Part shown: one piece after another, positions 41,545 through 51,394 of the stretch | How positions within the stretch are numbered: the first letter of the stretch is position 1 | How the letters are laid out: every line of letters begins with the position of its first letter | Origin: Chara braunii | Taxonomy: Eukaryota; Streptophyta; Charophyceae; Charales; Characeae | Assembly: GCA_003427395.1 (NCBI GenBank) | Contig: BFEA01000076.1 | Span: 1,715,229-1,771,613, forward strand | DNA length: 56,385 nt | Direction of reading: 5' to 3' | Program-made: the position numbers and the translations under genes | The notes under the pieces: generated by a model | What the model was told of the DNA's origin: nothing | The model's input: only the letters and a program-made list of their open reading frames with translations | The model's database searches: none

Positions 41545-43785
41545 TTATGGGAGTATTTCTTTGTATACAATGTTTGCTGTTTGGTTGGCATAGTTAGCAA
41601 GCGCAAAACGAATATGGGACGGGTCTCTGACACGAGAGGCAGCAACGTAGAGTTCGCCGGGGGCAAAGGCGTGTTGCTGAAGATAAATTCCTACGTGTTT
41701 GATGGATTGGCCTTGGGATTTGTTGATAGTTATTGCAAACGCGAGCCGGACAGGGAATTGTCTTCTTTGCCAAGGGAAAGGGCTGCTTTGATCAGTGACG
41801 GTCAATAGAATGTGTGGAAGGAGAACTGGTCGCAGCGAAGGAAGGGTGCCTGCATGTAGGAGTCTATTGTTGGTAATTTCATCAACGATCAAGCGTGTTC
41901 CGTTGCACAAACCATTTCGCATAGCGATATTTCGCAAGACAATAACGAGTGCTCCTTTTTTCATGTGGAAAATGTGTGGCGGTAGGGAGGGGAGGTCGAG
42001 GGCGTTGAGAGTATCTGTAGAGACGGCAGGATAGTTGTCGTTCGGGAAGAGTGTATCAGCACTAAAAGACATGATCAAAGGCCCCAAAAATTGGTTGAAT
42101 ATGATAGTGTTGAGAGTGGCGACTGTTTTGTTTTTGGGCGCCAGGATCAGGTGCTCAGCAAGCCATTGAGGGTTGTTTGAATTTGTCGAGAGGGCAGGAA
42201 AGGTCCATCCAATGAGGTATGTTGTTCCTCCATGAAGGCATAGGTGAAGGGGGAGTTCGACGGTGTCAGGTGTTGTGTTATGTGGGGGAAGAAGTTCGCC
42301 ATTGCCGAGGCACAACAACCATGCAGCATAATCACGCGCTTCGGGGGTGTTGCTCTGAGTGAGTACACGCATGCTTTCAGAAAGGTGCATTGTTTCAAAG
42401 CAATGCCATGGCTTACAGGATTTTATGCACGCGTTAATTGTTTGTGCGGAGGTTCCCTTTGTGACGACAGGGAGAATCTGTCGGAAGTCACCTGCAAGGA
42501 CGATAATTTTTCCTCCAAACGGTTGGTCGGACGAACAGATATCTCGCAAAGTCCTGTCGAGCGCTTCTATGTGGTATTTGTGCATCATCGAGGTTTCGTC
42601 CCAGAGGATGACCGCGGTCATTCTTATGAGTTGTGCCAAGGTGCTCTGTTTGGGAATGTCCAGAGTTGATGTTTCTGTAGGTGTAAGCGGTGCTTTGAAG
42701 CGAGAATGAAAAGTACGGCCGCCTTCCCAAAGTGTGGCTGCGATGCCGCTAGATGCGACAGCAAGTGTTATCTGGTCGTGGAGGCATATATGTGCAAGTA
42801 TGGTGTTGAGGCAGAAGGTTTTCCCGGTTCCCGCCGGTGCATCAAGAAATAGACACAGGGGTTCTGCATTTTCTGCAGCATTGACGACACGTTGGAATAC
42901 TGCATGTTGTGACGATGTGAGTTGTGTGAGATTCATATCAAGCGTACGTTGTAGTTGTTGTTTGTCGTATGATATCTCATCGTTTATTAGCTTAGGGATT
43001 CCTTCTCGACGTGGTCTTTGCGAAAGGTGAGTTGCTTCGTTTCGATCTGCGGGAGTGGGTGGGTTAAGGCCAACGTCTTCAAGTTCCTTTCCTTCGTTTC
43101 GTAGACGGTTTTCAATGTCTAGGAGTAGCATGGTTTTTAGGATGTTGTGTGATACATGTGCTCCGGTGAGGTCTCTACGGAAGTCGTCAATCATACGATC
43201 CCAGTGCGTTTCGAATAGTTGATTTGGGTCAGCTGGACCATAGTGTAGAACGATATGGACAGAAAGATCGCGCACCATTGGTGATGATGACATGAAAATA
43301 GCATCATCGAGAACAACATCGAATTGTGTGTTATCGCTGAGAAGACCTAATGCTTTGCACGCAATTTGGAATGTTGGATGGACCTCACCGTTAACTGTAC
43401 GCAAGTTTTCGAACGATGTTGCACCGCGGGAATGAGGCGAATTGAGCAACATACGGAGGTAGAACGTGTCACCTGCATTCGGATGTATGGTATGGATTCG
43501 CCCGATTGTATTGGCGGAGCGTTGCCTGAGGACCCACTCTCTCTTTTTCTGGTCAAATTGGAACCTGCGAACCATATCCTTATAGAGCGATTTATTGTCT
43601 TCAGGATCGTGTAGTCGTGAAGCGTTCCACTTGAACCATGCAGTGAGTTCGGTCTCCGACGGTGGATTGCATGCTATTCGTTGAGCCTGATTTTGTTTAA
43701 AGTACACGCGTTGTTTATTTTCTGTATGGACTGGCAGTGCAGTTACAGGAGGGTAACGTTCTGATAGTGGAAATTCGAAGATTCG
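41545..43785 (-). CDS. Helitron PIF1-like helicase
   Basis: About 745 codons open from just after the stop at 43786; the first ATG gives 720 residues. Walker A APAGTGKT at about 289-297, Walker B VILWDETSMM at about 366-375, GDFRQILPVV at about 406-415, AFAITINKSQGQS and ELYVAASRV near the C-terminus. These are the superfamily 1B helicase motifs in the form found in plant Helitrons. The N-terminal 250 residues (ELTAWFKWN, HLSQRPRREG) are the usual Rep-to-helicase linker. The enzyme would unwind DNA during rolling-circle transposition. Same frame as the segment upstream of the stop. Confidence 0.88.
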   Translation of the reverse strand, partial: RIFEFPLSERYPPVTALPVHTENKQRVYFKQNQAQRIACNPPSETELTAWFKWNASRLHDPEDNKSLYKDMVRRFQFDQKKREWVLRQRSANTIGRIHTIHPNAGDTFYLRMLLNSPHSRGATSFENLRTVNGEVHPTFQIACKALGLLSDNTQFDVVLDDAIFMSSSPMVRDLSVHIVLHYGPADPNQLFETHWDRMIDDFRRDLTGAHVSHNILKTMLLLDIENRLRNEGKELEDVGLNPPTPADRNEATHLSQRPRREGIPKLINDEISYDKQQLQRTLDMNLTQLTSSQHAVFQRVVNAAENAEPLCLFLDAPAGTGKTFCLNTILAHICLHDQITLAVASSGIAATLWEGGRTFHSRFKAPLTPTETSTLDIPKQSTLAQLIRMTAVILWDETSMMHKYHIEALDRTLRDICSSDQPFGGKIIVLAGDFRQILPVVTKGTSAQTINACIKSCKPWHCFETMHLSESMRVLTQSNTPEARDYAAWLLCLGNGELLPPHNTTPDTVELPLHLCLHGGTTYLIGWTFPALSTNSNNPQWLAEHLILAPKNKTVATLNTIIFNQFLGPLIMSFSADTLFPNDNYPAVSTDTLNALDLPSLPPHIFHMKKGALVIVLRNIAMRNGLCNGTRLIVDEITNNRLLHAGTLPSLRPVLLPHILLTVTDQSSPFPWQRRQFPVRLAFAITINKSQGQSIKHVGIYLQQHAFAPGELYVAASRVRDPSHIRFALANYANQTANIVYKEILP

Positions 43786-44318
43786 CTAGCAGGCTTCAGC
43801 AGCATCGATCGTTCGCATATCTTGATACGTCTGTATTTTGTCATTATTGTCAATGGCTTCGACGACCATTGCACAATCGAGTCCTCTGAGAATATACTCA
43901 AATAAGTATCGGCAAGCTGCTATTAATGCACAAATTTCGGTATTGAGGTGACATCTATATCGCAGGAGAAGATAAGGATTGTAAGGTACCACCCATAGTT
44001 CATCGCCATGGACAGTAGCAATTCCTCCATCCGATGGTGAACGTCGGTGGTAGATGGGATATCCTGTTTGGTCGTTCGGTCTGAGAAGTCTTTGGGGAAG
44101 TAACGTGTGCAACGATCGTTGTGCATGCAGGAAGCTTGCAGATTACATGCACTACACGGGTTGTGGATCATGTGAGTTAAGACGAGGTCACATAATTCAG
44201 CGTTTTGTGGTAGTTCACCACAGACGATGTTATCTATTTGTTCAAGTGTGGAAATCTTGACATTTCCTTCAAGGATAACGATTATGTGAGCATGTGGAAG
44301 GCCACGTTGTCGGCGCGA
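43786..44318 (-). pseudogene. Helitron Rep-helicase linker, upstream remnant
   Basis: Reads RQRGLPHAHIIVILEGN (end of the Rep domain), then HMIHNPCSACNLQASCMHND with RYFPKDF, and in another frame GYPIYHRRSPSDGG, WVVPYNPYLLLRYRCHLNTE and RTIDAAEAC. All are standard Helitron landmarks. There is one frameshift near 44050 and one TAG at 43786-43788, where the family has tryptophan. The HUH catalytic part of Rep is missing beyond 44318. Confidence 0.85.
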
Positions 44319-44742
44319 ATAGCCTTACAAGGGTATCCGCCCTGGTTTTTGCAAGTGACAGAAAGGGCCGTTGGTTTAGGCCTTGTGAATGTTCAATTGG
44401 TTACCTACGTATGGGACCAAGTTATCTAAGTAGATAGGGTGGGTGGGCGCGCGGATTTAAGGCGCACGTGTGATCTTGCCCTTTTGATCGTACTGCCGGC
44501 GTAGATATCCGGCTTGACTTTGCACTCTTGATTAGACCAAGGTTTAGTAGGCTGCCCCTCATTTGCCGTACCTGACCGGTGGCGGGATGGTAGGTAGGGC
44601 GGCCATGGCAGAGTCTGGGGAGGCTGGCATGGTTGCTCGGCAACCTCACGTCTGGGCGTAGGTGCGAGGCCCCATGCATCTCCTCAGCCGTAAGTACTAG
44701 GCCCCACCGCATTATATGGGATTTCGCGCCTGGTGGTTCCAA
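44319..44742. other. Unclassified DNA next to the Helitron break
   Basis: Partly homologous to 53566-53850 (TCCGCCCTGG, GTGGGCGCGC...GAGGCGC blocks). No gene seen. Confidence 0.5.
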
Positions 44743-44915
44743 GCTGGGACTTAGCCCTATAGGTTACGATATTGGACTGTTACAGCGGAGGTGCGGGGAT
44801 CGAAACCAGCAAACGGCGGCGCGGGAGCAGCGGAGCAGCATGGAAGAAGCCGAGGGGTTGAGGGCCCGTCGGGCTATCCCCCTCGACGTGACGACAATTT
44901 TTTGACCCACGGGAC
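44743..44915 (+). repeat. tRNA-derived SINE-like repeat, copy 1
   Basis: Head with TTAGCCCTATAGGTTACGAT (A box-like) and GGTGCGGGGATCGAAACC (B box-like) at tRNA spacing, then a G/C-rich body with GAGGGGTTGAGGGCCCGTCG. A second copy is at 54455-54640. Confidence 0.65.
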
Positions 44916-44955
44916 TGACCACGTGCCAATGGCCCGCTCGTAGAAAGAACCAGGT

Positions 44956-44956
<1 letters not shown>

Positions 44957-44986
<30 letters not shown>

Positions 44987-44987
44987 T
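44957..44987. repeat. TA microsatellite
   Basis: About fifteen TA units. Confidence 0.95.
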
Positions 44988-45053
44988 CACAAACAGAACT
45001 GCCCGGTAAACCGTAGGCAGAGAGAGAGAAGAGGACAACAAACGAGGGGTTGT

Positions 45054-45116
45054 GACAAACTGTTTCGTTGGAGTTTCACCGACTCATCAGGAGGCTGAAC
45101 CCTCAACAGTCTGCAG
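45054..45116 (-). ncRNA. Type III hammerhead ribozyme candidate
   Basis: On the minus strand: stem III 5' strand CAGACTGT, cleavage base T (GTT site), stem I hairpin GAGG/CCTC with a six-base loop, core CTGATGA, stem II GTCGG/CCAAC (one C-A mismatch) with a seven-base loop, core GAAA, stem III 3' strand CAGTTTG. Every catalytic-core nucleotide is present and all three stems form. No transposon frame overlaps it. Confidence 0.72.
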
Positions 45117-45228
45117 AATCCCCTCATATATATATATGATTTTGTTTATTATTTTCTACTTCTCCAAGTCTGGTTGACAGTCCCGTTCTCGCCGGGACAG
45201 GTACACTATTGTGGACGCTGCCGCGAGT

Positions 45229-45310
45229 GATTCCTTCGGGACATCCGTTAAAATTGGGACGATACAAAGAAGTTTAGCACGGCCCGGCCCGAAGGCAAAC
45301 GCAAAAAACG
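45229..45310 (+). repeat. U6 snRNA-like sequence, copy a
   Basis: Follows the U6 snRNA from its 5' stem-loop through the ACAGAGA region: CCTTCGGGACATCCG, ATTGGGACGATACA, then AAGAAGTTTAGCACGGCCC and ACGCAAAA. The ACAGAGA box reads ACAAAGA. It heads a longer repeated body (to about 46560). Likely a retroposed U6 or U6-derived repeat, not a functional gene. Confidence 0.75.
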
Positions 45311-46272
45311 GAGAGCCGCACGGGCATTTCGGTTGCCCGATATTGCTTGGCTTGGTCATACCTGCTATTATGAGGCCGGACCACTACAATGAGTTGTGCT
45401 ACGTGTGAGCGCTACTGAGCTGATGTCAACGAGCGGCGAGGGAGTGGCGCGGGTGGAGAGCTAGAGGGCGCAACGGAGCACGGATGGCCCACCCGATCCG
45501 TAGTGGAATCAGGCAGAGAGAGGTCAGACTCAGGGATTTTGAGAACCAGGCGGGCGTGATAGCGAGGTCGGGTCTAGTATAGAGTTAGTAAACAGGAAGC
45601 TAGAAGAAAGTGTATGGAGCGATGGTGGGTAGTGGGAGGTAGGAAGTACCTGGGCGCCTTCCTGCACCAAGTGCATTCCCAAGGTAAGAGGATTGGAAGT
45701 GGCGCGGAGGAGATCGGAGCGGCTGAGAAACGGGCGCAAAGGACGGGAACTAGGCTGAGTGAACCCGGACGGGGGTAGGCGCCGTGGTGCATCCGGGGAC
45801 AGAGACGAAGGAAGAAGAAGCGAGGGGGGGGCAGCTGCGGAGGTAAGGTGGGTGCGGCTAGAGGAAGAGCAGAGCGTTAGAGAATGAGGCCGACGGGGTG
45901 ACGAAGACGGGTGAATGAACCAGGACTGGAAGCTGCGCCGAGTGCAAACTAAGAAGGTTGGCGGGGAAACGACCGGGCGTAGTCAGAGGTTTGTAGCGAA
46001 CTCGATCCGTAAAGAGACCGAGCAGGATAAGAACGGAGACAGGGGGGGTTGAGGACGGTGATTCTGAGTGTGTAGTCAGATATAGATGAAGGTTAGTAGA
46101 TTAGGTGGTTAGTAAGAAGAGGCTGCGGGGCTATGGCGGGAAAAAGGAGTGAGCCGTAGTGAAGAACAGTTGGCTCAGCCACTTCTTGGTCGTGCTCGAC
46201 GAATGAAGGTAGGATTCCGGGGCTTATAGGCCAGGCGGAACCAGTGATGTTGTTAGCCTTAGCTTTAGATTA

Positions 46273-46348
<76 letters not shown>

Positions 46349-46560
46349 GCTCCCCTGGAGCTGGCGATGCGGGAGAAGCCGAGGAACGAGCCACTACGCC
46401 AAGTTGTCGGGCCTGTATTTGCCCGTATTCGGGTAGGAGGCACATCCGCACCTGCAAGGCCGGTTGATAGACAGGAAGGGAGGGGGGGCATAACTGAGAA
46501 AGGCAGATTCACCTGCCCGAAGGTTATAATCAGGGTGCTCACCTGCGAGGAGCGAGGGAG
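45311..46560 (+). repeat. Body of the U6-headed repeat, copy a
   Basis: Non-coding, purine-rich. Landmarks GGAATC.GGCAGAG, (GA)n followed by GCGATGCGGGAGAAGCCGA, and AGGCAGATTCACC recur in the same order at 51650-52410. No ORF of note. Confidence 0.5.
46275..46344. repeat. GA microsatellite
   Basis: About 35 GA units within the repeat body. Confidence 0.95.
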
Positions 46561-48509
46561 TGAGCTGTGGATTGACGGTCTATCAGCTCGCTGAGGCGCT
46601 ACCCGTTCTACGGAATAAAGGAGTGAAATTAAAGTAAAGACTTACCTGTTTGAAGGGCAGCTGCATTACAAGGCTTGATGGCTGGCCAAGACACTGCTCA
46701 TTTCCATCGAGGGGGGGCAAAACGAAGGAGCAGGCCTGATCGTTGGCAGGGGCATTGGTTATCCTGCCGGAATAGCTTGGAGTCGTGATCACTGTAGAGA
46801 GACTGAGTAGTTGGAGGGGTGAAATGAACTTGTGAAGCTCGGAGCAGCGGACACTACAAAAGTAACTCCGACTGTTGAGAAGGAAATACTGCTATGCCTC
46901 GTTGAGTACAGCGCGACTTGTACTGCGATTAGTATGACTGGGTTGCTCGTGCAAGGGCCTGCGGGGCGAAGAACTGCGATAAATCACTGTACGCTGCAGC
47001 TAAGAACGGGCGGACAAATTTGACTGAAGGCTGGGATTCTCGGGTGGCAGGGGTGCTGCGCTTCTGGCTGCCACGATCTTTCCTGCTGAAATCTTGCTGC
47101 GGGTGACTAGTCCGCACCGCAGTGGCTATCACATAGAGGGAAGGGCGGGCTGAGAAGCCAAACCATTCCTTGCTGCTTTTTGTGGTGGGCTCCGCAGCCT
47201 GTCTCGGCTACTAAGCTGCAGCAGCGGTTGCTGAGCCTTCTACGGACTGCTGCGCTGTTCGTCCCAGTCAACGGAGCAATGGGCAAATGAGTTATGAGTT
47301 GTGTGCCTACCGAATAACTGGTTCGCAGCCTGTCCCGATTGAACAGGAATAGCAGCGAGAGATAACAGTAAAGCTGAATACTTATCTGCGGGCTGCGGCG
47401 CAGCTCTTCCCAGCCATCTGGGCAGTAGGAGGAGAGCCGGACGTGAGTAGGGGCAGACTCGGGCTTTGGGTAGCGGTTGTTGTGGACTGAAGCCACGCCT
47501 TGACCTAGGGAAGGTACCTAGGGGAGGACTGTGCCTTCTTTCTTGATAACGGGTGAAGCTAAGTTTTCCGGGCTGCTGCATACTGCCGCTGGTGGCCATT
47601 GATTGTTACAGACTGTGGACTGCTGCTACATCTGTTAAATGTGTATGGACAGCTGCAGCTGGCTGTTGACTACTGCAGCTACTGCGGCTTGGAGAGGTGG
47701 TGGACGGAAGGAGGCTATCGCTGGGAGTTTGGGAACTCTTCAGGGGAATTAGGTTCAACAGTTTGACTACGGATTGGCTGGCGGTCTGCAAAGTTGACGC
47801 GGGGCATGCGCTACAGCTGTTGCAGCCAAAAGTAATTAGTGTTGCTGTTGCCTGGCGCAGGCTGGGGATGGAGATGTGATGTAAAGGGGGAGGTTGAACT
47901 GTTGGGGAGGTGCTGCGGCGGACTGGGAAGTTGTAAGGGGGTTAACGTCAGCAGTCTAACTGAAGTTTGACCAAGCGGTTGTTGTGTTTTGGCCATCATT
48001 GCGGGCCCCTCAGGCGCTGAAGATTTGAAGGCCCTCTCACGCGAGTCTGAGTGCACCCCTCTTGTATCTGAGAGACTCAAACTTTCTCCTTCTGCCCTTC
48101 TTACTCTAAGTCTAGTCTATTGGTTGTGAGAGGAAGGCGGCAGGCGGGATTGCAACCCGTAATCCGCGCCAAGGCCTCTGTGGGAGGTTCGCCCCACCGA
48201 TTGCGGGAGCTTTGCCGGAACTCAAGAGGAGTTCTGGAGGCAGAGAACTCGGAGGTAATCACTACCTTCCCTTATAAACCCAGTATAACCCCTATCTATA
48301 CACTTCCCTATGTATTGGTTGACTGTATTGCATGCAGCCTTACTTTGACTTTGGGTTGACTTTCATGACACAAATCAGGCCAACTAAAGGAATGCATGTA
48401 TAATGGCAGTTTCGGTTTCTTGTTTCTCTGAAAGCAGATTGTCACAAGGGATTGCATCAGGGGGAAGGTTGGGAGGAAGACAGTCTTGCTTGCGATTGAA
48501 CGGGTCTTA
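46561..48509. other. Gene-free region rich in CTG/CAG-like sequence
   Basis: No ORF with recognisable content. A strong minus-strand donor-like site (CAG/GTAAGT) is at 46644. Many short GCTGC motifs. Nothing else seen. Confidence 0.5.
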
Positions 48510-49430
48510 TAGGGTCAGGCATTGTTTCTAAGATGAATGAACTGACTGCTGTGTTTTGTTCTGTTTTCTGAAGAACTAAGCATTGTTTCTAAGACGAATG
48601 GCTTGGTTGCTGTGTTTATTTAATTGTGCCAGGCATTGTTTCTAAGATGAATGGCCAAGAACCAAGCATTGTTTCTAAGACGAATGGCTTGATTGTTGTG
48701 TTTATTTAATTGCGCCAGGCATTGTTTCTAAGATGAATGGCCTGGCTACCTTATTTATGAGGGATATTGATTGCTTGACTTTTGAGGACCAGACATTGTT
48801 TCTAAGACGAATGGTCTGATCGCTGTTTACTTTGGGTGGTTTCTGAACAGTCTCTGGGTCTTGGCCCAGGGTACTCTGCTTTTTTGTGCTGAGAAAAGGG
48901 GGGTGTTGAGCATTGTTTCTAAGACGAATGGCTCTACTCTCCTTGGTTGTTTTATTCTAAGGGAGATTCAGGCCAAAGGACTAGACATTGTTTCTAAGAC
49001 GAATGGTCCAAGTCTGAGGCCACATGACTATAACGAGAACAAAGGAATAAAATTCTCTATAAAGCTATATATCTATATACTTATATGAGAACAAGGCTAG
49101 CCAGACATTGTTTCTAAGACGAATGGTCTGGCTATAGCTTTATCACAAACAAAGAGGGTATGATCAAGAGTTATAACTGAAGGTAACTTGGGCAGGCTGA
49201 GCATTGTTTCTAAGACGAATGGCTCAACCCTACGCTCACTTTCGAAAATTTAAGTTCAGAGAAGTATATATAACTTGACTATTTAAACAGTTTAGGGCGG
49301 CTAAGCATTGTTTCTAAGACGAATGACTTAGTCATATGCCCAATGAAGAGAAAAGTAGTTGTGCAACCTGTTCGTGTATAACTAAGGCAAAGGGTTGGCA
49401 TTGTTTCTAAGACGAATGGCCAACCTCAAT
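48510..49430. repeat. Array of twelve hairpins with a constant core and covarying arms
   Basis: The core ATTGTTTCTAAGA[C/T]GAATG occurs at 48521, 48582, 48635, 48668, 48721, 48795, 48912, 48987, 49107, 49203, 49307 and 49400. Arms on the two sides differ between units but are mutually complementary, for example TAGCCAGAC/GTCTGGCTA, GGTTGGC/GCCAACC and GCCAGGC/GCCTGGC. Within the core ATT pairs AAT and GTT pairs GAC. Spacing is irregular (33-120 bases between starts). No ORF spans the array. Confidence 0.85.
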
Positions 49431-49654
49431 GCCCTATGAAAGCAGGGTATAAGGGGTTCAATCATTAAAAGACTATGAACTATTGTTTGCTAAGTCAACT
49501 TGATGTTGGTGAGAGTACTTACCTTTGTGGCCTGGCTTGCATGTGGCTGAATGAGATCACTACCTAGTCTGAGTTTCAGCTTGATAGGTAGTCGCCTTAG
49601 TGGCTCGCCACGTGCTAGAGCAATAGGAGTTAGATTCAATTCCTGCATTTCCTG

Positions 49655-50050
49655 TGATATTGTTTTTACTTAGATCAAATTTTGCATTATCTGAGGTCCG
49701 TTCTTATACTTGGGCTTGTATAAATCTTGGTAAGCTACTTTTCTTACGAGAAGCACTGCCGAAATTTCTGCAAATCCAAGGAGTTAGTCAAATTTTGACC
49801 TCCCAGAGTTCAACTTGTCTGAGTTCATATATGGCTTAGTAAAAATATGGAAAGTCTCCCTTTCTAAAGGGAGTGCTGCCCAAATTTTTGCTAACTCAGG
49901 GAGTTAGACGAAAGCTGAACTTTGGAAAGTCAAAAACTACTTTGGTTTTTATATTCGGACTTATATAAATTCTGAAAAGACAGTTTTCCTACGGGAAGCG
50001 CTGCCGAAATTTCCTTAGTTTAAAGGAGTTAGATTATATTCTGACAGATG
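49655..50050. repeat. Three diverged tandem units (GCTGCC-AAATTT type)
   Basis: Units of about 130 bases, each with CTTATA, then GGGAAGCGCTGCCGAAATTT-like and GGAGTTAG motifs (around 49750, 49870 and 50000). Similar units occur in long LTRs of some plant Ty3/gypsy elements, from general knowledge; no coding part is adjacent. Confidence 0.6.
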
Positions 50051-51180
50051 GCAAACTTGGCGATCCACTCTATATAGAGGAGATCCAGCCAAAGGTCTAC
50101 CTTTTTTTTGGGCAATGACTAGAAATAGATTTAGACCTGGTTGGTTACCAGGAGGCTGGGTGAGACCACGATATAGAGGTTAGTCCCCGTAGGACTTACA
50201 GGTTTAGTCTTGGGTATCGACCCGTCTTGTGTTACAGGCCAGCTTGATCGACCTGACTCAGGATTTGGCCTAGACCCAGCTTGATCCCTCGAGGGTCATC
50301 TTCCGTTATCATTGATAACAGGTCAGTTGCCGATTCGTCAGTCTACGACTTAATTCCAACTCACCCTCCATACTCAACCTAAAAGGCTTTAGACCTGATG
50401 ATTTTTATTGTTTTATTAAGGTTTCACCCGGACTTATATTGAATGGCCATTTAACAAAGGTGTTGAGTATTTAATTATGGTTGGATGGACAGGAGGTTGG
50501 GGGTTGCATGGCTAAAGCAAGGGGTATGAGTATAGAAAGTGGTTGGGGTTGACTCCGTGTAGTGTGTGGATTCTTTGATGTGATTGCAGGTATGTTCTGT
50601 GATTCGGGTTTTGGAATTGACTGCCAGCGATCTCACGCATACATATGGTTGTGAGGATCCCCACTATGATTGTGAGAAGTGATCGTCACATACCTATCCC
50701 TTGTATACTTATATACGTGTGTACCTCTGTTGGGACTTCGCCTGGCCCAAGGGGCCAGCGTATTAAGGGTTAAATAAAGGTGAGGTAGGCAGAAAACCCC
50801 TCCCTCTTGATTGTACACTTTTTCTAATTTCTTAGTCGGACGTTGGTCCTGGGCCGGGATTCAAGGTCCTTGTCCAGGACATCCCAAGCCCTAGGCTCCG
50901 CAGAAGAGGAGCCTTCCCTCGCGCAGAGCCTATCTGCTCCGCCCACCGGGACACCCAACTCTGGGGGCAGAAATGTCGCGAGGGCCAAACGGCATGTCCT
51001 TCAGCCGTTCAATATCATGAGGGGCAACCCCTCACGATACATCCCTTCAGCCATTCACTATCGCGAGGCCGGAACCGCGCTTACCGTGTATGACTAGCAT
51101 TACTGGTTGGTATAGGACAGGCCCGCAACCGCGCAACTTTATATCAGAGCCTTGCGCGCGACGTTTCGCCGCCCATGAAG
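50051..51180. other. Gene-free region, possibly part of a long LTR
   Basis: No ORF of note. A GGCCTGGCCCAAGGGGCCAG-like hairpin lies at 50740-50758, and a short direct repeat CCTTCAGCC[G/A]TTCA.TAT at about 50998 and 51047. Confidence 0.4.
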
Positions 51181-51183
51181 CCC

Positions 51184-51248
51184 AAGAGCCTAGCTCAGTG
51201 GGTACACCATTGAATTGTTGAATTGCAGACCCGTATCCGAACCCAGAT
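51184..51248 (+). repeat. tRNA-like head of composite repeat, copy 1
   Basis: CCTAGCTCAGTGGGTACACC (A box) and CCGTATCCGAACCC (B box-like) at tRNA spacing. Followed about 90 bases later by a U6-like segment. Confidence 0.7.
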
Positions 51249-51339
51249 GATGAAACTTGATGAGTAAAACCAAATGTTTCTGAACTGCAAAGGGCCGGTC
51301 AAAACTGCAGGTGATATCCAGGATAACTGCCCTGCCACA

Positions 51340-51394
51340 GTCCTTCGGGACATCCGTAAAAAAATGGAACGATACGGAGGAGATAGGCGTGGCC
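51340..51394 (+). repeat. U6 snRNA-like sequence, copy b
   Basis: GTCCTTCGGGACATCCG, ATGGAACGATACGGAGGAGA, GTGGCC: U6 5' stem-loop and the sequence through the ACAGAGA region, diverged. A TATA-like CTATTTAAGGCGG lies at about 51456. Confidence 0.75.

Noticed and set aside
48510-49430. CRISPR array
   Set aside because: Repeats recur, but spacing is irregular (33-120 bases), arms are complementary, no cas genes are near and the context is eukaryotic.
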